64,000 bases of DNA from Sternotherus odoratus (taxonomy: Eukaryota; Chordata; Testudines; Kinosternidae). Every line of letters begins with the position of its first letter. Position 1 is the first letter of the stretch. The notes beneath the pieces were generated by a model. It saw only the letters and a list, made by a program, of their open reading frames with translations. It ran no database searches and was not told the origin of the DNA. Shown one piece after another: positions 21,861 to 32,660 of the stretch. A program made the position numbers and the translations under genes. The stretch covers positions 10,612,651-10,676,650 of the forward strand of contig JAVMKO010000003.1 in assembly GCA_032164245.1 (NCBI GenBank), read 5' to 3'.

Positions 21861-22190
21861 ACTTTTCTGTGCTTTAAAAAGCTGGTGCTGACTGCTCACT
21901 ACTTGTCCCAGTTTTGTTAAGTATCATCAGCAGTCTCACTTAAGGCAACTTATGAGAACTGGATGTATTTACATACCTAAGTAGGGAATTTCATGTAAGA
22001 AACTGCAAACTCCCTGCACTTTTCCCCATATTGTTTTATCCAAAATCTTTGTAGTACACTGCCTTACAGTCCTAAATGCATCAGCGTTTTATTGAACAGT
22101 GTATGTCCTGTGGTTCAAAAGTATTACTTATTTTTCTGCTGCACTTAAATGGACAGATTTTGATTTCTAAGAGAGACATTGTTACATATA

Positions 22191-22340
22191 AAAAGAACAA
22201 GGAGTACTTGAGGCACCTTAGAGACTAACAAATTTATTTGAGCATAAGCTTTCGTAGGCTACAGCCCACTTCCCACGGAAGCTTATGCTCAAATAAATTT
22301 GTTAGTCTCTAAGGTGCCACAAGTACTCCCCGTTCTTTTT
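22191..22340. repeat. 62-bp inverted repeat, Penelope-like terminus
   Basis: Arms at 22191-22252 and 22279-22340 are near-perfect reverse complements (aaaagaacaaggagtacttg on the left, mirrored on the right), with a spacer of about 26 bases. Each arm carries the ccttagagactaacaaattt module ending in gcataagctt. The spacer side of the left arm extends through ttcgtaggctacagcccact, a hairpin. This is two head-to-head copies of the same Penelope-derived terminus, a fold-back seen also at 14772-14860. Confidence 0.85.
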
Positions 22341-22487
22341 GCTGATACAGACTAACATGTCTGCTATTCTGAAAATTGTTACCTATATTAGTAGGTAAGG
22401 TTACTAGTGCTCTATGTGCCCCTTCTTGGATGGATCTTCTCTGAACCCAAAGCTGGTCATAGTCATTCATTTGTGAATACTCTAGTC

Positions 22488-22994
22488 CAGGGGCTCTCAC
22501 AACAACATTTTTGGTGGCCTCAGTGTCCGGCCACCAACTCTGGCTGATGGCTCCTCTGACAAACCCATCTCTCTGTTCCTGCCTCCATTACCCCTCATCG
22601 AGAGCCCTCCCCAGGGAATGTGGGCCAGGAATTCACTGGCCACCTGCAGATTCCCAGGCTCCATATGCTCTGGTGAGCGAACACTGCAGCTGCCTCCACT
22701 GACCAGATCCGCCTCCAGTGCCAAGCACATTGGCCCCAGGTGTCTCCAGCGGCGCTACCCTAAACCCCCAAGAAGGCTACAACATGCAGGGCGCTGATCC
22801 CTGCTGGCTGTGCCAGGATCAACACCAAGGTGACACATATCACTGCCCTTGGTAACAGCTATTCAGAAGCAACATCTGGGTGCTGCAGGGAAGGGTGGCT
22901 GATCCTCTGTCCCCCCCGCTCCCAGTCTTTGCCCCTGCTTTAGAGGCTGTCATGGCCACAAAAAATTGCTAGTGGCCACATTTTAGAAACGCTG
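22488..22994. mobile_element. Non-autonomous hAT-like element (family H2), complete
   Basis: The left end is caggggctctcacaac and the right end is ttttagaaacgctg, imperfect inverted termini. Perfect 8-bp target duplications ctctagtc lie at 22480-22487 and 22995-23002. The interior is 507 bp, without a transposase, and is richer in GC than the surrounding intron. The interior is distinct from the caggggtgggcaaa family. Confidence 0.88.
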
Positions 22995-23430
22995 CTCTAG
23001 TCAGTGCCTTCTGCTAGAGTTTACAGCAGCTCCACTCTCATTGTGGACTGCAGTGTACACAGCCAAATGGGAGATGGCAGCCATGAGAAATTACCTCCAG
23101 GATCTTAATCAGGGAAACCTATGCCAATAGGTTGGGAGCCGCTGGTATTACATTATCATTTGAGTTGGAAACTGTAATTAATAGAGCACACAGGAAAATT
23201 GTGAAGAGTGTTGTTAATCAGAAGAAGAATGGCTGGTCTTTAAAAGTGTATCATTAGGTTCATACAAGAGCTAGTCAGTCAGGAATCTGCTATTTTGTCA
23301 AAGGCAAAATGTTTTGTGGAGACGTGTCAGTTTTGATGAAGTTTGAGAGAGACAGGCAATCTCTATAGCTTACTGGGCCTGGGATGCGGAAGACCCTGCT
23401 GTGCCTGGTTTGGAGATGTTTTTCACCCCA

Positions 23431-23890
23431 GGGCTAGGCTACACTGAAAATTTACATCAGCATTGCTGTCAAGAATCAGAGAGGTAGCCGTGTTAGTCTG
23501 GAATTGCAGAAGTGACAGAGTCCTGTGGCACCTTAAAGACTAACTAAAGTATTGAAGCATAAGCTTTTGTGGGCTGATACCCACTTTGTCGGATGCAAGC
23601 AGTGGAAGTATCCAGGAGTAGGTATAAATAAGTAGGTATAAAGCTTCAATACATCAACATTGCTACATCTCTCAGGTGCGTGAAAAAATCCACGCCCTTG
23701 AGGGATTTAGCTATGCTGACCTAACTCTAGGTATAGACAGTGCTAGGACAAGGGAAGAATTCTTCTGTCCACCTATCTACTGTCTCTTGGGGAGGTGGAT
23801 TAACCCCAGTGACGGGAAAAGCCCTCCCATCACTAGTGAGTGCCTACACAAGCAATAGAGCGGAGTAGCATTTTAAGTGTCCACATAACC
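23431..23890. mobile_element. PIF/Harbinger-like MITE interrupted by a Penelope fragment
   Basis: The left terminus gggctaggctacact and right terminus aagtgtccacataacc are inverted. The interior right half shares blocks with 12522-12799 (aaaaatccacgccc, ctactgtctcttgggga). A 183-bp insertion at 23468-23650 splits it. No clear TWA duplication remains outside the element. Confidence 0.7.
23468..23650. mobile_element. Penelope-derived short insertion with 14-bp target duplication
   Basis: The insert contains gtagccgtgttagtctgg, a cctgtggcaccttaaagac module and a cggatgcaagcagtggaag end, the same arrangement as at 36055-36157. It is flanked by acatcagcattgct (23454-23467) and acatcaacattgct (23651-23664), 13 of 14 identical. 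The insert has no coding capacity and behaves like a SINE derived from the Penelope terminus. Confidence 0.8.
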
Positions 23891-24119
23891 TGATCACTCT
23901 GAACTTGCTCCAGTGTGGAGTGAAAGCAGACTTTTGTAACCTTGAAAGTTGCCGCAAAATAAAAATGTCATCATCCTCCAGTCGGCTCTAGGAAATCCTT
24001 TTTCAGGCAAGGTAGTTGAACTGCAGAACTTCTTTGGCACAGGAGGCCAAAAACTTGGCAAGAGTTAAAAAGCTGAAAATAACGAATACAAACAGATTGT
24101 GGAAGAAATATTAAATCTC

Positions 24120-24295
24120 ATGGGCTTTTAAACTAATTGAATCGGGGAGTAGGAGGACACCTAGTGTGGGGAGCACATCTTCCTATTCCCGTGTCAAGCT
24201 ACTTGCACTTCTGCTACAGCTGGCCCCTCTGAAACAGGACACTGGACTAGATGGACCACAGCTCTGATCCAGGAGAGCAATTCCTGCGTTTTTAA
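24120..24295 (+). mobile_element. CR1-like 3' fragment
   Basis: The motif caggacactggactagatgg followed by accacagctctgatccag and caattcctgcg is the 3' end of an older CR1/L3-type element. Upstream limits are unclear. Confidence 0.55.
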
Positions 24296-24387
24296 ACCAG
24301 TCAGATAGCATTTCTGTCTCGGCCAACACTCTTTGGTCTCACGGGATAATACAGCCCATGCTAACTCAGTGTGTGATAATAGTGTAA

Positions 24388-24537
<150 letters not shown>

Positions 24538-24930
24538 AGCACAAATTTATTTGGTTGTTCGATGTCACATTTTTCGAATGCACGGGTACTTCTCCTGCAT
24601 CTTGCCATCTATTTCTCAGAAATCAAGTGTAGGTAAATTTGCAACTCTTTGCATCTTGTGTTTTTTGTAAATGGACTGTCGTTGTACCAAATGTTCTAGG
24701 TGTGAACAGCTGGGTTCAGTATTCAAGATTTGGATTTAAACGTCCAAGCTTTGATGTGAAAAGACGAAATCACACTGGGATTTTTTTTTTAGCCATGTTG
24801 TTGTTTGCTAGGGTTATTGCCAATTCATGTTCCTAGTGTCTTACCGTTCTTAAAATCTACCAAACGTATACCGGCAGTATATGTGCTTGTGAATAATGTC
24901 TCTTGAATAAACCTGGAATGTAAAGAAATA
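24538..24930 (+). other. CDC5L: CDC5L 3' UTR
   Basis: From the stop codon to about 20 bases beyond the first good polyadenylation signal. The region is T-rich and repeat-free. A longer UTR cannot be excluded without transcript data. Confidence 0.7.
24906..24911 (+). promoter_or_regulatory. CDC5L: Polyadenylation signal AATAAA
   Basis: An exact aataaa within cttgaataaacctgg, 369 bases after the stop codon. Cleavage would be expected 10-30 bases downstream. Confidence 0.75.
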
Positions 24931-26109
24931 TATAAAAAGAAATGTTTGCCTCTCACTTGAAATGGAATCTTGAAAAAAGAAAAGAAAATATCTGTTTCCT
25001 GCTAATGGGAAAGCCTTTCTTATACTTTACTGTCAATAATTAAGAGCTATGTTATCGGTAAGGGCATATGTGTAGTATAACTAGGGGACATATACATAGG
25101 ATTGGAAGGGATTATCCAATCCAGTCCCCTGCTGTTGCAGGCAAGCCAGCTAAAACTAAAGCCTCCCAATTATTGTATGCAAGTGTCACTCAGTGCTCTT
25201 TTTTTTAACATCTGGATATCCAGTGATCGTATTGATACATAAAAGGATTGAAGAACTAAGATTAGCTTTCCCCTTCCCACTAAGGAATAGGGTGAGGTTT
25301 TTTTTCAAAAGCACTCAACATCAATGGGAATTTAACCTCTGCTTTCGGGGGAACGGAATTAGGCCAGTTCTGAGCACTTCTGAAATTTCCACTTTAATAG
25401 TATCTCTCCTCTTGGTTTAGCTGACAATTAGTTTATTGGATGAGATCCTAACCCACATTTTGGCCCCATAAACTGGGTGAAAAGGCTGGAGCGGCATACA
25501 GGGGTTCTAAAGGTATTTGAGCCAGCTAGGGAAGAACCTGAAGAAAGCAGCCACAGGCACCCTTGTAAGGACCCCTGCTATAGATTGCATTCTTTGGAGC
25601 TCCTGGATCCTACGTAGCCAGGCTCAAGGCTAAGTAATACTAACAGCTGCTTCACCCCCCCAGAGCAGCCCATAATTAGGGGGGTGCAATGGTGGCCTGA
25701 AACCACCTTAGCCCTCCTCCTCCTCCTCCTCCTCCTGGTCTGTGAGTTTTGTATTGTGCCTCTTAGAGGCCCAGCAGAGAATCCCACCCTCTGTTTTTGC
25801 ACTAGTAACCTTCTGACCTTAACGCCCTCACTCTAATCATAAGAGTGGGACTTGTGTTCCTAACACACCAAGGAACTTCTCAGAATCCCATCCCAAATCT
25901 TTTTCTCTTCGTTATTCTGGCTAATCTGAGACAAAGATTTGGGTTTTACTATTATGTATATACCCGTGGGTTTTTTAGTGTTACTTTCACATTGTTTTCT
26001 AACATTTTTAACTACATCCCTTGTTCCTTTCCCCTTTCTTTCTGGTTCAGGCAATCTCATCAAAAAAGCTATCCAGATAGGACCTATTTTTCTTAAACCC
26101 ATGATGATT
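24931..26109. other. Intergenic, with CR1 tail and CTC repeat
   Basis: A CR1 3'-end relic at about 25085-25180 reads on the minus strand (ggattggaagggattatcca, cagtcccctgctgttgcagg). A (CTC)n tract covers 25714-25736. Nothing else is recognisable. Confidence 0.55.
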
Positions 26110-26470
26110 GGCATTAAATATATTATCCTCCTTTAATTTTTTATTAATCAAATTCCTGTATAAGCTGCCCTGTTATTTTACCTGAGATTGGTATCAGAGT
26201 AAGAAGCCTATAATTACTCAGGTCCTCCTGTTTACCCTTTTTAAATATTAGCACAACATTACCTTTCTTCCAACTTCTGGAACTCCCCTGATGTTCCAAG
26301 ACGTAACATCAACATTAAGAGTCCAGGGAGCTCCTCAGCCAGCTCTTTTAAAAATCTTGGATGCAAGTTATCTACACCTGCTGATTTAAAAACAGTTGTT
26401 TTCTCTTTTATTCATGTACTCCACATACAGCCGACTTTTTAAATTTAATTGCTAGCACTGAAAAACCTCA
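26110..26470 (-). mobile_element. CR1 LINE ORF2 fragment
   Basis: On the plus strand the block ctcctgtttaccctttttaa then attagcacaacattaccttt and cttccaacttctggaactcc is the complement of the CR1 reverse-transcriptase region. Stops and indels show that it is dead. Both ends are truncated. Confidence 0.75.
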
Positions 26471-26516
26471 TCAGACTGCTGTGTGATCATGCAGGGTCTC
26501 TGTGCTAATGTGTATA

Positions 26517-26908
26517 TAGTAGAGCTTCAGAATTACAAACACCCCAGGGATGGAGGTTGTTTATAATGCTGAAATGTAACTCTGAACAAAACGTTATAGT
26601 GCTTTCAAAAGTTTACAACCGAACATTGACTTAATACTGCTTTGAAACTTTACAATGCATAAGAAAAATGCTGCTTTTAACCATCTTATTTTAAATTAAA
26701 CGAGCACAGAAAGTTTCCTTACCTTGTCAAATCCTTCTTTAAACTTTCCCTTAATTTTTTTTAGTAGTTTACATTTAACATAGTGCTGTACAATTTTGTT
26801 TTGTCTCTGCTGCTGCCTCCTTGTCTCTGCTGCTGACTGATTGCCTCCTTCCGTTTCCAAATGAGGTGTGTGGTTGACTGGTCAGTTTGTAACTTTCAGG
26901 TTCTACTG
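26517..26908. mobile_element. Tigger-like DNA transposon derivative
   Basis: The left end tagtagagcttcagaattac and the right end gtaactttcaggttctactg are imperfect inverted termini, flanked by ta at 26515-26516 and 26909-26910. At 392 bp it lacks a transposase. A short CTGCTG-rich direct repeat (gtctctgctgctg twice near 26805-26835) is inside. Confidence 0.8.
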
Positions 26909-26910
26909 TA

Positions 26911-28606
26911 ATTTTAAATCCTACATTTTACTTGATGACAACATGCCTGTTACATTGCAGTCCTTATGGGAAGAACGTTGGAGGGCAGCATGAAGATCTT
27001 AGGTGAGCAGATTTCTGTTTTAAGCCTCAGCAATGGCCATCAGAGCAACCCAGGATCAGGAAGGTTCATTGCTGGATGGGCAATTTGGAAAGGCATCAGT
27101 AGTCCATGTCTGACTCTACTGACTATTGATGAAAGGATGAGCAGCTCTTCAAAATCTCTTTTTCTTCAAAAACAGATTCATTACAGCGGGGATCCTCCTC
27201 ATAAGTATTAACGCAGCTCACATTATTTTCTTTGCTTTTGTGTGTGCGTGTTTTGTTTTTAACTACATCCGAGAAAGTGTCTTTAAAGGATAAAGAAAAT
27301 AAGGATCAATCTTGCATTTTGGTTATTTTAATGGTGTATATATAAAAGGAAAATCTTGTAATCTGTATTGTGTGTGTTCTACAGCAGTTCTTGTGGTTGT
27401 ATAGTAGCTGGAGATTTTAACAAAACCCCTTTTAGGTTTACCACAACCACAATTGGGATTCTTCCCTTTCTTGTTGAGGAAAGCAACAGAGTCTTTGAGG
27501 TTTCCTGCATTTCTTCTTGACAATTCCATGCCAAGTAGGTACTGAAACCTTCTGCCTCTGACCGTATGCTCTCTGATGGCAAGTTAAAGGACAGAGGCGT
27601 CATGAAAAGTCACATTTCTTTCTGAAATATGTGTACCTGCTGTAGTTATTGATATCTGAGGTTACTGTATTTGAAAGAAGTTTTCAGAAATCTTATTCTG
27701 TGTTCCCAGCTGTTTGCTTCCTGCCTTTTAACAGCACTCTGTGTTTAGTCAGTTTCCCTGTCTTTAGTCAGTTTCTGCCTGGTAGAAAAGATTCTTATTA
27801 CACATCAAAAAGGAAGCAGAAACACTTTCCTAACTCCAGTTCTGGTCTCTTTACACTGCTCCAGCCCTTCCATCCAGCGCAGAGGGACCCCAAAAGGCCC
27901 ATATCTAGCCGGGGGGGATGCCCATAACACAGGCACTGCAAAAGATGCTTCCCGGGAAATCCTCGCAAGCCCTGTTGTAGGGCGTGTGCTGGAGGTGAGC
28001 GGGGAGTGTCTAGGGCAGGGCTCCTGCATGTTGCATGGGTGGAGATTCTGGGTAGTGCTGTGGCCCATAGGGCAGCCAGTGGAGGCTGCTGATATTTAGA
28101 CCTAATCTAGAGCGGGAGTTATTTTGGAATAGTTATTCCTGATTAACTCCATTGTGTGAATGCTCTGAATTAGCATAAATCTGGAATAAGAACGTCTGCA
28201 CCTGTGAATTAATCAGAAATAGTTTATTTGCTTTCAGTTCAAACCCTGCCTTCTTCCTGATTAATTTCCATGTGTAAACAAGCTCGCAGGGTAGACAGAC
28301 CCCCAGGAGCCTTCCTAGTCCCCAGAGCAACCCAGGGTCAGGAAGGTTCAAAGGCACCCTAAAGCCACTGTAAGTCCATGTCCTCTGGGGCTGAGTTCTG
28401 CGCTGTGCATTCAAGAGAATCTCACTCTTATTTTGTGTTTTGTCCTTAAAAGGAACTTCAAACTGGAATTTAAAAAAATGAGTTTTTAAAAAATGGAAGT
28501 TAATAGCAGTCTTTGAAGAAGGTAGATAACGCACATAGGTCACTGAGAGCCACTAAAGTACTTAGGTTCTGCAGTATCAAGTGTGAGCAGAGAATTGGGC
28601 CTAGAT
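26911..28606. other. Intergenic, no gene
   Basis: I see no exon or clear mobile element. The frames near 27323-27603 (minus) and 28133-28543 (minus) show no domain. The right limit is the hAT target duplication. Confidence 0.5.
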
Positions 28607-29634
28607 CAGGAGTGGGCAAACTACGGCCCGCGGGCCACATCCGGCCCGCGACACTGTCCCATCCGGCCCGCGGCGGGGGGCTGCCCCTTGCCTCTCCCCG
28701 AGCTGCACAGCCCGGGCTCCGCTGCGGGCCCTCCACCCTTCATTGGCCATGCCACAGGGGCAGCACTCCGGGGACCGGGGCTGCACGGTAGCCTCTCCCC
28801 CGGAGCCACGCCGACAGCGCTCTGGGGGCTGGAACTGTGCGGTGGCCCCTCCCAGGAGCCGCGGCTGCATGCTGAACTCTCCCCCGGAATCACTGCTGTG
28901 TGCTGGCCCCTCTCCCAGAGCCGCGCTGCGCGGGGAGCACTCTGGGGGCTGGGGCTGCGCACTGTCCTCCTCCCCCGGAGCCGCAGCTGCACGCTGGCCC
29001 CTCTCCCAGAGCCGCGCTGCGCGGGGAGCACTCTGGGGGCTGGGGCTGCGCACTGTCCTCCTCCCCCCGGAGCCGCAGCTGCACGCTGGCCCCTCTCCCA
29101 GAGCCGCGCTGCGCGGGGAGCACTCTGGGGGCTGGGGCTGCGCACTGTTCTCCTCCCCCGGAGCCGCAGCTGCACGCTGGCCCCTCTCCCAGAGCCGCGC
29201 TGCGCGGGGAGTGCTCTGGGGGCCGGGGCTGCATGCTGCCCCCCTCCAGCAGCTGTGGTAAGAGGGGGGATGGGGGGGTTCCAGGGTGGTGGTTGGGGGG
29301 GGGGCTTTGGAGGGGGCAGTCAGGGAGTAGGGTGGGTTGGATGGGGGGGGGGGTTCTGGGGTGGTGGTTAGGGGTTTGGAAGGTGGATAGGGATTGGGGC
29401 AATCAGGGGACAGGGAGCAGGAGAATTGGGTAGGGGGTGGGGTCCTGGTGGTTAGGGGTCTGTGGAAGGGGCAGTCAGGGGACAAGGTGTGGGGGGGTGT
29501 TGGATGGGTCAGGGATTCTCAGGGGCGGGAAGTGGGAGGGGGCCAGATTGTGGGCGGGGCCTTCCCTACCCGGCCCTCCATATAATTTTGTAAACCCAAT
29601 GTGGCCCTCGGGCCAAAAAGTTTGCCCACCCCTG
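28607..29634. mobile_element. Non-autonomous hAT-like element (family H1), complete, 1.03 kb
   Basis: Left end caggagtgggcaaactacgg, right end gtttgcccacccctg. Perfect 8-bp target duplications gcctagat lie at 28599-28606 and 29635-29642. The left third is CpG-rich, with cggcccgcgggccac near the end. The middle is a tandem array (see 28903-29250), and the right third is G-rich. The long frames through it (up to 294 codons) come from tandem repetition and GC content, not from a gene. Confidence 0.93.
28903..29250. repeat. Tandem array, about 91-bp unit, inside hAT-like element
   Basis: Units start ctggcccctctcccagagcc at 28903, 28994, 29086 and 29177, giving periods of 91, 92 and 91. Adjacent units are nearly identical, and the last is partial. 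A degenerate unit may lie just upstream (28780-28902). The array is very GC-rich. Confidence 0.9.
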
Positions 29635-29879
29635 GCCTAGATCCACAAAGGAACTTGCAGTGGTGCGACACCCGTGTCATGACATCTAATTTTTGAGTAG
29701 CCTAGAAAATCACAGGAACATGACTGTGATCCAGCAAGCCTAAGATAGGTGTCTAGGCACGGGACAGGGAGAGCTAGGTGCCTTAGACTGTGATCCACAA
29801 AGCCACCACGTTAGGCAGGGAGCTGCTTAAGCTAGCCATTAGGAGACTCTGCCCAGAAGGATGTGTGCTAAGACCCTCT

Positions 29880-31135
29880 GGAATCCTAGAACCACAGGGT
29901 TAGATGGGACCACAAGGGTCATGCAGGCTAACCTGCTGCCAAGGTGCAGGATTTGTTGTGTCAAAACTGTCCAAGACCCATGGCCATCCAGCCTCTTTTT
30001 GAAATCCTCCAGTGAAGGAGGTGCCATGACTTCTCTAGGCAGTTTGTTCCATTGTCCTACTGTTCTTACAGTTAGGAAGCCTCTCCTGAGATTTAATGTA
30101 AATATGCTCTGCTGTAGTTTGAATCCATTGCCTCTTGTCCTGCCCTCTGTGACAAGAGAGAATTAACTTTTTTCCACCTTTTTATGGCAGCCTTTCAAGT
30201 ATTTGAAGACTCCTATCTTGTCCCCCCTTAATCTCTTTTCCAGACTAAACATACCCAGTTCCTTCCGTCTTTGTTCGTATGGCTTGCATTCCATCCTTTG
30301 ATCATCTTTGTCACTCACCTCTGGATTTATTCTAGTTTCTTTATATCCTTTCTATACATTGCTGACCAGAACTGGACACAGTGCTCCAACTGAGACCTCA
30401 CCAGTGCCAAGTAGAGAGGTACTTATCACCTCCTGTGACTTTCAAGCTATGCCTGTTAACGCAACCTACAATTGTGTGTTCTTTTTTTGCGCAACAGCAT
30501 CACATTGTTGACTCAAGTTGAGGTTCCCAGATCTCTCCCACAATTCCCAGATCTTTTTCAGCAGTGCTGCTGCCAAGCCAGTTATCCCTCACTCCACATT
30601 TGTGTATTTGTTTTTTCTTCCCTAAGTGTATCCCCTTACATTTGTCTTTATTGAATTTCATTTTGTTGTCTATAGCCCAGTCTCCAATTTATCAGGATCC
30701 CTCTAAATTTTAGCTCTATCCTTCAAAGTGTTTGCAACCCCCTGTAGCTTTGTATCATCTGCAAATTTGATCAGGGTGCTTTCTATTCCTACCTCCAGGT
30801 CATTAATAAAGATGTTAAATAACACCGGCCCCAGAGCAGATCCTTGCAGAACCCCACTTGAGACCTCCGTCCAATTTGACATTCCATTAATAGTTACTCT
30901 TTGCGGTTGTTTAACCATTTATATATCTACTTAATAGTAGTTCTGCCAAGCCTGCATTTCTCCAGCGTACTTATGAGAATGTCATGTGGGACTATGTCAA
31001 AAGACTTGCTGAAGTCCAGGTATACGATGTCCACCACATTCCCCTATCCACCAAACCAGTTACCATGTCAAAAAAGGAAATCAAGCTGGTTTGGCATGAT
31101 TTGATCTTAGTAAATCCATGCTGGCTGCTTGTGAT
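29880..31135 (-). mobile_element. CR1 LINE, 3' part of ORF2 and UTR
   Basis: Reading the minus strand, a conserved reverse-transcriptase segment is encoded at 30703-30918: [20 protein letters not shown], then [13 protein letters not shown] and [12 protein letters not shown]. The FADDTKL block includes the catalytic DD of the reverse transcriptase. The 3' UTR side begins at about 29880 with gaatcctagaaccacagg. It contains many stops and frameshifts. The next CR1 begins immediately to the right. Confidence 0.9.
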
Positions 31136-31206
31136 TATAGCATCATAGAACTGTAAGGGACCTTGAGGGGTCATCTAGTCCAGTCAGGGCTAAGTATTAT
31201 CTAGAC
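31136..31206 (-). mobile_element. CR1 LINE 3' end, left piece of a split copy
   Basis: The terminal block gcatcatagaactgtaaggg then accttgaggggtcatctagt is the CR1 3' end in reverse. It is cut at the target site of the hAT-like element 31207-31814, and continues at 31815. Confidence 0.85.
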
Positions 31207-31814
31207 CAGGGGTCTCAATCATGCGGCCTACGGAGTTCTTTGCTGCGGCCTGCCAAGCTCCCTGCGCCCCCGCGGAGTTATTTCCTGTGGCAGCCAAACT
31301 CCCCTCAGCCCCATCCCTAGAGTTATTTCCTGTGGCCAGTAAACTCTCCCCTACCCCCTCCCGAGTTACTTCCTATGGCCACTTAGCTCCCCGTCTCTCC
31401 CCTCCCCCCCACACCCCACACCCCGTGCATGGCTCCCCACTGCTCTACCTACACCAGGCAGTTCCCATCACCAAACAGCTGTTTGGCGGCTTAGCGATTT
31501 CCAGGAGGGAGGGGGAGGAGCGAAAAGCCACATGCACAGGGAAGGAGGGGGAGAAGAGAGGGATTTGGGGAAGGGGTTGAAATAGGGGCAGGGAGTGGGT
31601 ACAGTTGGGGTGAGGACTTTGGAGAAGGGGTTGGAATGGGGACAGGGGAGGGCTTCATGGAAGGGGTGGAATGGGGAAGCGGAGGGCTTCATGGAAGGGG
31701 TAGCATGAGGGGACGAGGGAAGTAGGGGGTGGGGTGTGTGCCAGTGATGCGGCCCTCAGGCCAGTACATTAGTCCTCATGTGGCCCTCTTGGTCATTTGA
31801 GTTTGAGATCCCTC
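31207..31814. mobile_element. hAT-like element (family H3) inserted in CR1
   Basis: The left end is caggggtctcaatcatgcgg and the right end is gtttgagatccctc. Perfect 8-bp duplications atctagac flank it (31199-31206 and 31815-31822). The interior left half is C-rich and the right half G-rich. It is non-coding. It gives a relative age: CR1 first, this element second. Confidence 0.92.
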
Positions 31815-32560
31815 ATCTAGACCGTCCCCGACAGATGTTTGTCCTATCTGCTCTGAAAAATCTCCAGTGATGGAGATTCCACAACCCGCCTAGGCAATTT
31901 ATTCCAGTGCTTAACCACCCTGACAGGAAGTTTTTCCTAATTGCCAACCTAAACTTCCCTTGCTGAAATGTAAGCCTATTGCTGCTTATCGTATCCTGAG
32001 AGGTTAAGAAGAATAATTTTTCTTCTTCGTCCGTGTAACAACATTTTATGTACTTGAAAACTGTTATCATGTCCCCTCTCAGTCTTCTCTTTTCCAGATT
32101 GAACAAACCCAATTTTTTCAGTCTTCCCTGCTAGGTCATGTTTTCTAGACCTTGAAATCATTTCTGTTGCTGTTCTCTGGACTTTCTCCAACTTCTCCAC
32201 ATCTTTCCTGAAATGTGTCTCCCAGAACTGGACACACTATTCCATTTGAGGCCTAATCAGTGCAGAGTAGAGCAGAAGAATTACTTCTCGTGTCTTGCTT
32301 AAAATACTCCTGCTAATACATCCCAGAATGATGTTAGCTTTTTTTTGCAACAGCATTACACTGTTGACTCATGTTTAGCTTGTGATCCACTGTGACCCCA
32401 GATCCCTTTCCGCATACTCCTTCCTAGGCCGCCATTTCCCATTTTGTATGTATGCAACTGATTGTTCCTTCCTAAATGGAGTACTTTGCATTATTGAATT
32501 TCATCCTGTTTACTTCAGACCATTTCTCCAGGTTGTCCAAATCACCCTTGAGCTTCTGGT
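31815..32560 (-). mobile_element. CR1 LINE 3' part, right piece of a split copy
   Basis: This continues the copy at 31136-31206. The minus strand decodes to the C-terminal CR1 module including SGWLSTGINCLGGLWNLHHW and a GLFNLEKRRLRGDMITVFKY segment. The order of motifs matches the copy at 49485-50265. Both frames are broken. Confidence 0.88.
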
Positions 32561-32584
32561 TTATATCCCTCCTCCCCCCCCCCC

Positions 32585-32660
32585 CCTTCTGAGGGGCAGA
32601 AAGGATTTGACCAGAGATCTGCCCTCTCGCTGGTGAATGCTCTAACCACTAAGCTAATTA
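32585..32660 (-). repeat. Possible tRNA-derived SINE head
   Basis: On the plus strand, ggatttgaccagagatctg and a tgctctaaccactaagcta block look like the complement of tRNA B and A boxes, as in MIR or turtle SINEs. It follows a poly-C tract. No body or tail is clear. Confidence 0.4.

Noticed and set aside
28133..28543. 136-codon minus-strand frame
   Set aside because: No domain or splice context. The amino-acid composition looks random.
28583..29485. Open frames of up to 294 codons on both strands
   Set aside because: They come from GC-rich tandem repeats inside a hAT-like element with target duplications. The peptides are repeats of Ala, Arg, Pro and Ser with no domain.
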